A DNA stretch of 64,000 nt from Owenia fusiformis (taxonomy: Eukaryota > Annelida > Polychaeta > Sabellida > Oweniidae): NCBI GenBank assembly GCA_903813345.2, contig CAIIXF020000007.1, positions 16,166,714-16,230,713 on the forward strand. Reading direction: 5' to 3'. Shown here in pieces: positions 55,201 to 64,000 of the stretch (the first letter of the stretch is position 1; every line of letters begins with the position of its first letter). A program made the translations under genes and the position numbers. The notes beneath the pieces are model-generated. The model had not been told where the DNA came from. It searched no databases and worked only from the letters and a program-made list of their open reading frames with translations.

Positions 55201-58200
55201 CATAGAGTTTCAGTACTGGTAGGAAGTCATTTAACTGAAACAAGTATAAAGGGTATGAAGTAATGATAGGATTTAACTCCTCTAGTCACGTTTTTGAAAC
55301 GATCATACACTCATACATCTATCTTGAACATATACTTTCCAATCTGAATTTGTAAGCCTATATGTATCTCAGTTTTGATTATTAAACCAGAACAACGGCA
55401 ACGCCAAAGCGTAGCGAATCCCATCGAACAGAAATGGCTGGCATTTTTACAAACGAATAGCAAATATCATAAAACAACACACCAGAAAGGCCACCATTTT
55501 CAAAATGGTTGCTCACTAGCCAAGTTGTCATCAGAAGAAATAATATGCTTTTAAGTAGCCACCTCTAAAATTTTTGAAAAATCGCACACGAACTTGTAAA
55601 ATAACACACATAAAAATGGTGGCCATTTTTCAAAATTGCCGACTACTCCCCAAAGTTTTATTAGACAATGTGCCATGCTTAAAGTATTCACATATCAAAT
55701 ATGAACAAAATCGCTCCACTACTTTTCGAGTTATAGTAAAATACGTTAAAATGGCGGCCATTTTTCAAAATTGTTTTCAAAATGGCCGCCTTCTACCAAA
55801 AGTGTCATAGGACAGTGTGCCATGCTTATAGTATTCACATACCAAATATGAACAAAATCGCTCCACTACTTTTCGAGTTATAGTAAAATATGTTAAAATG
55901 GCGGCCATTTTTCAAAATGGCCGCCTTCTACTAAAAGTGTCTTTAGACAGTGTGCAATGCTTATAGTATTCACATACCAAATATGAACAAAATTGCTTCA
56001 CTATTTTTTGAGTTATAGCAAAAATCGTAAAATGACGAGTAAAGGCCGCCATTTTTCAAGATGGCTGCCATGTGCTTCTTTAATATCTACATTTGTAGCA
56101 TTATTAATCTCCTTTATAATTTTTTTACATTTAAAACATATTGCTATTACAGTTTTACATATTACACCTAAATTACTGTAAAATCGGCACTAAAATGGCC
56201 GCCATTTTGAAATGAGCGGCCATTTTGAAAATCGGCTTTCGAGCAGAACTTCTACCCCCATAGGGTATATGTGTACAAAATATGAACAAAATCGGGCCAA
56301 CGGTATTTGAGTTATTGCCCGGACGGACGGACGGACGGACAGACGGACGGATGGACGGACGGACGTACGTACGGACGGACGGACGGAGGCGTTCCCTATA
56401 TCCCTCCGAACTTCGTTCGATGGGATAATCATTACGTGTTATCTCAAACTCCAACAAGGCATTAACATGACAAAATGTCACCACCTTGTTGCTCATAATA
56501 TTATGAGTTCAATCTAAAGTCAGATTTGAACTTCTGAGAACTTGTAGATGATTTTGAAAAAATAAAACTGGTCAATTTGAAGCAAGATAAAAAAGACCTT
56601 TTTGACCTTGAGAAGGTTATTGAAGGTGATATCTTATTTGACCTTCAGAATGTCATTGAAGGTCAAATCTTTAGTCAGATTTGAACTTTTGAGAACTTGT
56701 AGATGATTTTGAAAAAGAGTTGGTCAATTTGAAGCAAGTTGAAAAAAGACCTTTTTGACCTTTCTTGACCTTGAGAAGGTCAGTGAGGGTCAAATCTCAA
56801 ATCTAATGATAGGATTTAACTCATCAAGTCATGTTTTTGAAACTATCATAAACCAATACATCTATTTCGAACATATACTTTTCAATTAGAAATCGTAAGC
56901 ATATATGGATCTCAGTTTTGATTATTAAATCATTACGTGTTATCTCAAACGCATTAACATGACAAAATGTCACCACCTAATTGCTCATAATATTATGAGT
57001 TCAATCTTTAGTCAGATTTGAACTTCTGATAACTTGTAGATGATTTTGAAAAGAATTTAAGTCAATCTAAACAGTATTTGTTAAGTTATTGGAAGTTGTA
57101 AGAATTTGTTACCACTTTTTGGTGGTGACATAAAAATGACTTTCACAGTCAAATTGGTCAATTTGAAGCAAGTTGAAAAAGACCTTTTTGACCTTGAAAA
57201 GGTCACTGAATGTCAAATCTTGAATATAAAGTCAGATTTGAACTTCTGAAAATTTGTAGATAATTTTGAAAAAAATTGAAGTAAGTCTAAGAATTTGTTA
57301 CCACTTTTTGATGGTGACATAAAAATGATTTTCACAATTCAGTAATTAATATTTTTCAATTTTTGATCTTCAAACTAAATTACTTGTACTCGTATATGTA
57401 GAATTTAGTAGGACGCATATTAGGCAGTGGTTTACAATATCCTTACAGGGTTTTTCTGTATGCTGCCAGATATGAACTGTAGTAAAACCCACATGAGATG
57501 ATCTCGTCCTTTTCTTAGTTCCCGTCCTTTCAACTGAAAGTGCAAGATAAAGGAGACAAATAGAGCTTGTCCAAACGCTATTTAATTAGTAAATGCAAAA
57601 GTTGGGATAACCCGGTGTTTACTCATCTTAGAATCAACAGCAGAAAGACAAATAGCATATTATGTATTACAATTTCAATGTATTATTCATTACAAGTACA
57701 TAATAAAATATTTTCATCATAACTTACTACATTATGCTTTCATACCTTACCTTATCATACAATGACATGACCATATGTGGGAAGCTAGCGAATTGAAACA
57801 GAACAAAATAAATGAGCTGACTTGATAAGTGTTGCCATAGTAACTGACTGATTTCTTTCTCCTCTGATGAGTTCCCATCTTCCTCTGTTTTCTCCATGGC
57901 AACTACTACTAGTTCAACTACTTGTTCCTCAAGCACGATGCAACGGTATTTAGTCTGAAAAACATAACATGTAAATTTGTCTCTTGGTTTTCTTTTTAAT
58001 TTTGTTATAGCAACACTAAGGATCTACAACAAGTATAAAGATCTATTATCTCTTTTTCGAATGAAAGTTTTAAGAATGATGTGAGTGTAAAATATAACAG
58101 TATTTTTCATGTTTTAAAACAAATTTTAAGAATAATATTATTTTTCCTACGGCCAATAATTATATCCTAGCCTAAGAATGAGTGTTGCCTGAACTAGCTA

Positions 58201-61200
58201 CTGACTTAAGTGAGTCAAAAAGAAAAAAATGCTTCAAACTATTGAGGGGCTCTTGTATTTTTAATCTTTAACTATGAGCTCCACACATCAAAAAAGATAG
58301 ATATCCTTTATAATATGATAATTCCTCATCTCAGATGCCCCATGTTACCCACATACATGTACCTGTCTATTGAGGCTTAGTATATTGCACACCATGTCCC
58401 TTGAATAAGGCTGTTCCAGCACATATTGCAATAGTTTAGTCTGTGGTTCATACAGCTCCTTATCATAGGGTAATGGCCCAGTTCTGGGGAACTTTAGCTC
58501 TGCAGGGTTTAGTTTCCACATGTTAGCTTGAGAACTGGAGTGACCAACGATTGGTAAGAGACTTGAACGTCCTGAAATTAGTGTCACAGATGCAAACAGA
58601 GATGTTTCAAGTATTACACTCTTGATATAGCGAGAGATATTTGAAGTATTGCAATCCTGATATAGAGAGAGATAAGTGTAGTATTGCACTCTTGATATGA
58701 TATTATGAGAGATATTTGTAGTATTGCACTCTTGATATGATATTATGAGAGATATTTGTAGTATTAAACTCTTGATATAACATAACAAGAGATATTTGAA
58801 GTATTGCACTCTTGATATGATATTATGAGAGATATTTGTAGTATTGCACTCTTGATATAACATAACAAGAGATATTTGAAGTATTGCACTCTTGATATGA
58901 TATTATGAGAGATATTTGTAGTATTGCACTCTTGATATGATATTATGAGAGATATTTGTAGTATTGCACTCTTGATATAACAGAACAAGAGATATTTGTA
59001 GTATTGCACTCTTGATATAGCGAGATATTTGAAGTATTGCAATCTTGATATAGCGAGAGATATTTGTAGCATTGCACTCTTTTTTTTTTTTTTTTTTTTT
59101 ATTCATAGAATTTATTTTACAAATAAAGTACATAAACATTATACACTTGTAGTGGCTTTGCTGAAGGCATTATCAGCCACTTGATTTATAATTGCAGGGT
59201 GAAGAAAAAAGAAAAATTTAAATATGGACTCAAGAGTGAAGTGAGTGGTGGCAGGGAAACCTACACATTTGCACATTTTTCTAAAAATGATGCAGTGAGC
59301 TTGAGAATTTTCAAATTAGTGGATTTAGTTAAGTTTGAATCCCCATAAAGAAATAATTCTACTTTGTCCCTCTTGTGTTTGAATTGAGAATAACCAAAAT
59401 TAAGAAAAGCTAAATTGTTTTCCAACTCTTCTAAGAATGGAGCACGGAGAATACAGGAAAAAATGACATGAATTGTTGTTTCATTTGCATGGCCACAAGA
59501 ACATGCAGGTGAAGTAACGTTTGTAAAATTATGAGAGTATAGATGGGACTTAAAAATTAAGTCACAACGAACCTTGTTAAGTATAATTTCTTGATTTCTT
59601 GAAATATTAAGTTCAGAGGATCGAATAATTGAATTAGATAACTCTTTCTTTGCCCTTGACTTAAATATACTTAAATTTTCAGCTTCTATGAGGGGCTTTG
59701 AAAGGGTATTCCAATCTATCATAGCTTGTAAAATACAGGATCGATGTGAAAATGATGTAATTTTTGTTGGGATTTGGAAAGGAGCAATTCGTCGAACATT
59801 AACTGTATGATGTCTACGAAATCTTTGGAAAATACTTGAAACATATGATGGTAACAAATTATTCTGCGATCTAAATACAAGAATATTGCGGTGATATTTG
59901 CGTCTTTCTGCTAATGATGTCCAATTTAAACAGTTCAAAACTTTAGTACATGATGTACCATGAATGACTCCAGAGCATATGCAGGCTGCCTTATAATAAA
60001 GCTGATCAATTAATTTTAATTTTGATAAGTTTGCACATGAGTAGAGGATATCACAATAGTCAAAAATCGGGAGAACAAATGACTTGAAAATTAGTTCCAA
60101 GTGTCTACCTCCTAATTTCTTTTGGAGTGATCTGAGTGGGTTTAAGTGCTTTTCAACTTTTTTGTATAGTTTTTGCACTCTTGATATAGCGAGAGATATT
60201 TGCACTCTTGATATGATATTATGAGAGATATTTGCAGTATTGCACTCTTGATATGATGATATGAGAGATGTTTATATTATTGCACTCTTGATTATAACGA
60301 GAGACATATGAAGTATTGCACTCTTGAAATTATACAAAGGCAATAATGCAGTATTGCAGTATCAATCATCATTATATCATCCTCACCTGCAGTGGTCAAC
60401 ATCTGGGCAACAGGTCTAAAACTTTGCATAAAGTCAGCCAGATCTTTGCCTAGAATCTAGAAATAATCAAATAAACAACAACTGTACTACATGTAAAATG
60501 TCTAGAGATCAAAACTATTAGCCAATATCTCTACAGAACTTGTAAATCCATATTATTCTTAATATTTTTCAACATTTCAAATAAAAGTTTTGTATAATAT
60601 ATCCAGTTTGCATCTCTTTGAAACACTCATTGATAGGCTTGAAATGTTTTGGAAATCAAGAGGACCTTGGGAATAGCGATGACAGATGAAATGGATACTA
60701 TGGAGAGGCATATAATGAATGTAGATAAAACCTAATTACAAATAGCAGTTTTATCAATGGATGGACCAACAGACAGACGCCAAAGTGGATGACAGATAGC
60801 CTCACTGTGTGAGCCAAAAACAGGTGAGGAAAAATTTGAGTTAAAGGTGATTTTGTACAATTTTGGGGAAGTTATTACTAGCTATACCTCTGCATTATTG
60901 TATTTCAAACTTGAAATACTACTTGATGTATAATACATCTATCATAGACGGCATATTTGGTCAGACAAAACAATTGCAAAAAAAATACATTTTCCAAATT
61001 AAAAATCTGGTCTTCAACTATAGCCTTCCTATCTAGGCCCAAGCTATCAAAATAAAGAATACATGTACATGTATTTCACATAATATATTAGACACTTACC
61101 CAATGAGGCCACAGCTTGTTTGGTTGTTGTATCTTTGTAATTTCATTGATGGCAAAGTAAGCTGGCAGTAAACAAGCATTTCTATTCAATATCAGAAGCA

Positions 61201-61634
61201 CAACCTGAAAGGCAACCACATGGATATATTCTAAACCAATATATGGACATTTTGTTTCAATCCTAGATGAGTTATTTAAGTGTCATTTCTGTGGATAATA
61301 TTCATTTTAAAGTCAAATTCTATGATTAGCATTACATGTTTTTTTATGGAACGATAAGATGAGGATTTTTAATTTTACTTTTCTATATGCTAAAAAAGCT
61401 AATTCTATATCATAAAAACAGGATAAATACGAAAGAACATTCTACCTCAGTCTGCTAGAGCTATTTTGGAATAAATTATTTTGGCTTCTGTATTCTGAAC
61501 TTAGCTATGATCCTGACATATCAATATAAACTTACCTTTTTCAAAGCCTCTATTCCTCTAAATATGCTGATGTTGTCTGACTGGGGAATGTTACTGAGTT
61601 TTTCCAGAATCACCTTCAACAGATCTCGACACCC
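41921..61634 (-). CDS. MED23: Mediator complex subunit 23 (MED23), 29 exons, 5' end missing
   Basis: Ortholog of MED23, a tail-module subunit of the Mediator coactivator that links transcription factors to RNA polymerase II in the nucleus. Twenty-nine exons sum to 3,651 nt and join in a single frame: 1,216 residues plus TGA at 41921-41923. Human MED23 has about 1,368 residues, and this covers it from roughly residue 138 (RDLLKVILEK) to the end. Highly conserved blocks are visible in most exons, such as EQPYSRDMVCN, LLWQHLSSQLIYFVLFQFAS, HMVMSL, LLVYMEIESLGIKGFI, VFKSHAWGILHTLLEMFSYR, LPIYFGNVCLRF and SWMNAIGLI. The C-terminus diverges and is basic. First exons and promoter lie beyond 64 kb. 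All introns are GT/AG. One intron holds an eightfold acceptor array; others carry transposons. Confidence 0.96.
45166..45285 (+). mobile_element. Short copy of the hairpin-ended element family
   Basis: Head ACAAGGCATCAATATGC, then CACTACCTGCCATTTGTTAC as in the 26.2-kb copy, a CCAAATGCTGACTGCCAAAC middle and a tail hairpin (CACCTTCCAC / GTGAAGGTG) followed by ACATAATAA. It lies between MED23 exons at 44883 and 45356. Confidence 0.6.
45513..45619. repeat. Hairpin with ~45-bp arms
   Basis: GTACCTGTGCAAGACCGTCC, ATTCTTGA and GCTTTGATAAT on the left are complementary to ATTATCAAAGC, TCAAGAAT, GGACGATATTGCACAGGTAC on the right. It is intronic in MED23 and adjoins a larger inverted pair (TCTCATATGAC at 45646 and GTCATATGAGA at 47282) into which the CACGGTG-ended element has inserted. 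Confidence 0.65.
45966..47259. mobile_element. 1.29-kb TIR transposon with CACGGTG ends and 5-bp TSD (Transib-like?)
   Basis: Left end CACGGTGTATAACCCAAACG and right end its exact reverse complement. The 46-bp inverted repeats differ at only about two positions and include ACATGCACGACGGAGCG. AAGAT is duplicated at 45961-45965 and 47260-47264. CACGGTG heptamer-like ends with a 5-bp duplication are the combination known for Transib and RAG-related transposons (CACWATG / CACAGTG ends). The motif AAACGCTCCG, or its complement, recurs at least six times inside, as possible transposase-binding subrepeats. No transposase frame is present, so it is non-autonomous. Superfamily assignment is inference. 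Confidence 0.7.
47935..48020 (+). repeat. Tail-only relic of the hairpin-ended element family
   Basis: GATGCCAAATGTAAGACAC, then ATCTGTCATCACTTCTTGATG and GTGACATTAAAA match the family's tail hairpin (here GTCATCAC / GATGGTGAC, mismatched). No head is found. Intronic in MED23. Confidence 0.4.
52140..52910 (-). repeat. Eight-copy, 99-bp tandem array of a MED23 splice acceptor plus partial exon
   Basis: On the minus strand each unit has ATATATTTTCAG, the acceptor, then about 75 nt of the exon coding VESTALRLITGLGSSEVQP. Acceptor boundaries fall at 52207, 52306, 52405, 52504, 52603, 52702, 52801 and 52900, exactly 99 bp apart. Only the unit at 52207 continues into the remaining exon and its donor at 52038. 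In all the others the coding frame enters the next unit's pre-acceptor sequence and meets a stop (AAATGA or CTCTAA) about 27 codons in. Inner units are nearly identical; the outermost (52900) is most diverged in its flank. The array lies in an intron of otherwise 780 bp. Open frames on the plus strand here are repeat translations. Confidence 0.95.
52987..61634 (-). CDS. MED23: MED23, exons of the N-terminal and middle part
   Basis: In transcript order: 61536-61634 (RDLLKVILEK), 61100-61204 (NRNACLLPAYFA), 60387-60456, 58363-58571 (WKLNPAELKFPR, EQPYSRDMVCN), 57751-57954 (LLWQHLSSQL), 57447-57533 (GRDHLMWVLLQFISGSIQKN), 55032-55234 (LPVLKLYDLLYPEK, SIWIHLDKKAQ), 54476-54549 (IALLCNA), 53829-53997 (HPMGILIETIYG, MLDSLTVHAKM), 53382-53524 (LVETYSRLLVYMEIESLGI), 52987-53161 (HAWGILHTLLEMFSYR). 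Each junction preserves frame, for example the split codon TG/T after the last exon listed. The 57447-57533 exon is small but has conserved splice sites and sequence. Confidence 0.94.
55263..55385. repeat. Left half of a duplicated MED23 intron segment
   Basis: AATGATAGGATTTAACTC through TCAGTTTTGATTATTAA is repeated at 56806-56928 with about 15% differences by eye. In this copy the Helentron-like element interrupts the sequence directly after GATTATTAA; the second copy is uninterrupted. Confidence 0.75.
55386..56427 (-). mobile_element. Helentron-like non-autonomous element, copy 2 (in MED23 intron)
   Basis: Reverse-complement relative of 9466-10782 with the same ends: ACCAGAACAACGGCAACG at low coordinate (the 3' end) and CTTCGTTCGATGGGATA at high coordinate (the 5' end). 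It contains three internal ~140-bp units instead of five and a GGAC tetranucleotide array. Host sequence reads GATTATTAA / ATCATTACG across the insertion. The duplicated intron segment at 56920-56936 reads GATTATTAAATCATTACG without the element, so insertion was exact with no target duplication, between T and T on the minus strand. This fits rolling-circle (Helentron) transposition. Confidence 0.72.
56310..56388. repeat. GGAC tetranucleotide microsatellite
   Basis: Imperfect (GGAC)n with ACGT interruptions, the counterpart of the TCCG array at 9507-9592. A minus-strand open frame reading RPSVRPSVRP comes from this array and is not a gene. Confidence 0.85.
56452..57136 (+). mobile_element. Hairpin-ended element(s) with single AGGTCA-type units, nested/duplicated
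   Basis: Two heads (ACAAGGCATTAACATGAC at about 56453; GCATTAACATGACAAAATG at about 56951) are each followed by TTGCTCATAATATTATGAG, CACCACC and units matching the 20-23 kb minisatellite. The first is interrupted by the duplicated intron segment 56806-56950. The tail hairpin with GGTGGTGACATAAAA is at about 57108-57134. A further partial unit with tail runs to 57325. Confidence 0.6.
57137..57325 (+). mobile_element. Partial hairpin-ended element copy
   Basis: A single GTCAATTTGAAGCAAG ... GACCTTTTTGACCTTG ... TCAGATTTGAACTTC unit, followed by TTACCACTTTTTGATGGTG and ACATAAAA. It lacks a head, and appears to be a tandem extension of the preceding copy. Confidence 0.55.
58600..59081. repeat. 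Minisatellite of ~39-46 bp units in a MED23 intron (left part)
   Basis: Units contain GAGAGATATTTG(T/A)AGTA, TTGCACTCTTGATATGAT and ATTAT, or the variant ATAACATAACA. About eleven copies are present. The array continues after the LINE insertion at 60173-60330. Minus-strand open frames with YLSLIISYQECNTTNIS-type text are translations of this repeat. Confidence 0.9.
59082..60172 (-). mobile_element. Second 5'-truncated LINE, inserted in the minisatellite
   Basis: Flanked by the 10-bp duplication TTGCACTCTT at 59072-59081 and 60173-60182, with a long T run at the low end (the poly-A tail read in antisense). The minus-strand frame encodes only the region after the reverse transcriptase: LNPLRSLQKKLGGRHLELIF, FDYCDILYSC, LYYKAACICSG, and the C-terminal CSCGHANETTIHVIFSC motif, ending at a stop near 59261. 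The frame runs out into minisatellite at its 5' end. It is related to the 15.8-18.7 kb LINE but a different family. A very recent insertion is implied by the clean duplication and pure tail. Confidence 0.9.
60173..60330. repeat. Right part of the interrupted minisatellite
   Basis: TTGCACTCTTGATATAGCG and GAGAGATATTTGCA units continue for about four copies, increasingly degenerate towards 60330, then the sequence passes into unique intron before the exon at 60387. Confidence 0.85.
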
Positions 61635-63830
61635 CTACAACATAAACTACACCACTCATTTCACTGTCATATCAACCATAACATAATGATTGTTTTTCCT
61701 GCAATTACTATGACAAGAAATACAGAAATTTTAAGATGGCTGCCTTAGAAGTCAAGATGGTCACCCATAGGAAAGTGAGTTCCAGGACTGAAAATCAGCT
61801 GATCTACTGAAAACATATAAAAATCTAAAATGGACATATCTGTGGTTTACTTATCATGCCTAAAAACCTTATCTGGTACTACTGGTCTTGTCACTACTCT
61901 CTAGCATCGTTGTAATTTCAAGTTAAATGTATGATTTTTTTGCTATCCTGATGACCCAATTTTTACTCTGCTTATACCTTCAACCACCAAAGCGATTTCA
62001 AATTAAAACCTTTCAAGTGTGTTGAATGTCATTTCAAAAACTACATTTAATGGTCCCTTTTCCATATAGCTTTGAAATCTTGTTCAATTCTCGTTTTTAA
62101 AGAGATTTTAGGATATCTGCATTTTTAACCATTAAAGGCATATTTGAATTCAATGTGTAATTAACTATCAAAAATGCTTTGATTTGCACAGTTATTTATC
62201 TTGATTCAAATTCTGAACATTTTCAAGTTTTCTGAGAAAGGATGGATGAAATCTCGACACCCCTACAACTAATCTGTTGTAGGATTACAACAAATAGCTT
62301 GTCATAATCAAGCTGAAAATAATACAATGTTGAAAAACTTTAAAAAGTTCATTTATTCAATCACAATCAACATGTCAATAGGTTCATATAATTGCATTGA
62401 AATCATGTTTTAAGTTGATCCCAATTGAATTACTTGTTAGATCAAGAAATTAAGTGACTCTGGCAATGCATTTCCATGTATTCTAGCCCTACCAACACCT
62501 GCGATGCCATCTATTTTTTCATTTATATAGAAAAGGGTCAATTGACAAGGATAAGTAGATGATCAAGCAGTAAATAAAATAATTACCTGAAGATTTTTTG
62601 AGACAACTCCTGATTACATAATAATTATCATATTTTCTCAAAAAGAATAATCATGATTAAGAAGAGTGAATTCTCCCAATTGATGAACAGGCAGAACCAT
62701 TGGTCCAAAATTATTTCCTAAATTGTACATTCTTAAAACCATCAAATTCCCTCATTTATGGGGAATCAGTCCAACACACAAAATCATACCAGATATGTCA
62801 TTTTTAAAAATAAGCAAAATCTCATTTGCTTTATACAAATTTAAAAATAGTATATTTGTTACATTTTCCAAATTATTCTAATTAAAATATACTACATTTT
62901 CCCCATCTTTTCAAAACTGATTCAACAAAACCAAAAGAGATCTTCACGGCTTATGAAAGTATGCAGTCGAAATTAGAAAATGAATCATGACTTCTTGGAA
63001 AAAATATTAATTCTCAATTAAAGTGTACATGTTCGTGGACTGTTATCAAAAGTGAACAACTAAAACAATAGGTTAATCAAACAATATTGAACTTCCCTAT
63101 ATAGATTATTTAGTCATGAAGTTTCGATTGACATAAATCATCAATTAGCGGGTGTTTCCCAAACATCTTTAATTAGAACAAATTTTCATATAAATATGGC
63201 TTGTGATCTCTTGTTATATATCAATTATTGGAGTAATCCTCACCGAGCAAAACAGCTAGGAAAACTTACTGGAAACATTAATTGCGACAAAACATTAAAA
63301 CAAAATGGATATCAAATTCATACTTGGTAAGAATATTCATGATTAAAGAAAAACGTAACTTTCATCAAATATTTCAAGAAAACTTTTTTCAAATTATTTA
63401 TCACATTTTTTTCGAATTATTTTCAATATTTATTTCTTTAATTTCATTTCATAATAATATAGTTGATTGTTTTAAGTTTTAGTGTTTTTCTGTTTGAATA
63501 AGGAGGAAAGATAAACATGACAATGGCACTTAAAACATCAATGTTACATTTGAAGTATATGTTAAAATGCATTTTAATGTCATTTTAGGATAATAAAGGT
63601 TTTATAGCCTGATTAAACATTAATAGAAAAATAAAATCAAAGGCCGATCTTCTGTATAAGTAGTTTTAAAAAAAAGTGAGAAAAAAGTATTTTTTTGAAA
63701 AAATTGATTTTATGATTCATAGCGCTTCACTAGATATAAAAATACAAAGGGAATTATTACAAATAAATGTACTAAACATACAATATAATACGTAGATGTA
63801 GAATACAATACAAAACAAAAAATTGCATTG
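61635..63830. other. MED23 intron (5'-most in window), no exon seen
   Basis: The exon at 61536-61634 begins in phase 0 after a TTATGTTGTAG acceptor, so more MED23 coding sequence must lie upstream, but none of its expected sequence appears here. Near 62250 there is a partial echo of the exon start (AAATCTCGACACCCCTACAA), a small local duplication. The rest is AT-rich. The 66-codon open frame at 63282-63482 is low-complexity Phe/Ile-rich and is not convincing. Confidence 0.5.
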
Positions 63831-63834
63831 ATGA

Positions 63835-64000
63835 ATTTTCAGGATGCATCTTCATGATGGTGTGCGCCATAAGATCCGCTCCAGTGACATCAGAGTCTGC
63901 AGTACACCCATGGCAGAAGCAAGAGGCATGCACACTGTGTCAAGGAGGGTCAGGAGGGCCAATGTCTCAGTCCGAACATGCCAATGAATATTATGTTATA
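63835..64000 (-). other. Unassigned GC-richer open segment at the window edge
   Basis: The last 160 bp are clearly richer in G+C than the preceding 2 kb. On the minus strand a frame stays open for about 47 codons from near the edge (ETLALLTLLDTVCMPLASAM and on) to a stop near 63847. It could be a coding exon end or part of a transposon. It does not match MED23 and I do not recognise it. Confidence 0.25.

Noticed and set aside
56173-56496. Minus-strand frames with (RPSV)n text
   Set aside because: They translate the GGAC tetranucleotide array.
58345-59139. Minus-strand open frames of 78-172 codons rich in YQECNTTNIS
   Set aside because: They translate the 39-46 bp minisatellite. Only the C-terminal part of the largest overlaps the real MED23 exon 58363-58571.
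1-64000. Possible prokaryotic or viral origin, operons, Shine-Dalgarno sites, tRNA or rRNA genes
   Set aside because: Spliced genes with GT/AG introns, polyadenylation signals and LINEs show animal nuclear DNA. I saw no convincing tRNA cloverleaf or rRNA segment by eye; a tRNAscan run would be needed to exclude small RNA genes.

Overview
This is animal nuclear DNA: AT-rich, intron-dense and full of mobile elements. The intact protein genes are split by canonical GT/AG introns, and I joined exons by hand using phase, splice sites and family knowledge. Gene content and repeat style suggest a marine invertebrate, perhaps a mollusc or another lophotrochozoan. No single feature fixes the phylum, so that placement is a guess.

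Layout. 1-11.0 kb has no exon I recognise. It holds several TIR-bearing miniature elements, a decayed LINE fragment and, at 9.5-10.8 kb, a Helentron-like element. At 11.08 kb there is one terminal exon of an EF-hand protein on the plus strand. From 13.96 to 40.67 kb lie three tandem plus-strand genes for a core-1 beta-1,3-galactosyltransferase (C1GALT1) family enzyme, called A, B and C here. Each has the same four-exon plan: a 6-nt coding exon (ATG CAG), a signal-anchor exon, a large catalytic exon and a short C-terminal exon. Copy A carries a 5'-truncated LINE in intron 2 and a 3-kb minisatellite inside a hairpin-ended element in intron 3. Copy C has a 7.8-kb third intron filled by nested inverted repeats, and a 2-bp deletion that truncates its C-terminus.

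From 61.6 down to 41.9 kb on the minus strand is most of the gene for Mediator subunit 23 (MED23). I find 29 exons totalling 3,651 nt (1,216 codons plus stop), in one unbroken frame across all junctions. They correspond to everything after roughly the first 140 residues, and the 5' exons lie beyond the right edge. MED23 converges tail-to-tail on C1GALT1-like copy C with about 1.25 kb between stop codons. Its introns contain a CACGGTG-ended transposon with 5-bp target duplications, a second Helentron-like copy with a nearby empty site, a truncated LINE inserted in a minisatellite, and a perfect 99-bp-period array of eight copies of one exon's splice acceptor and 5' part.

The C1GALT1-like enzymes would act in Golgi O-glycosylation and MED23 in RNA polymerase II transcription. 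Nothing suggests a functional link between them. The most noteworthy features are the MED23 acceptor array, the Helentron-like family with its empty site, and the hairpin-ended family that in one copy has amplified AGGTCA motifs.
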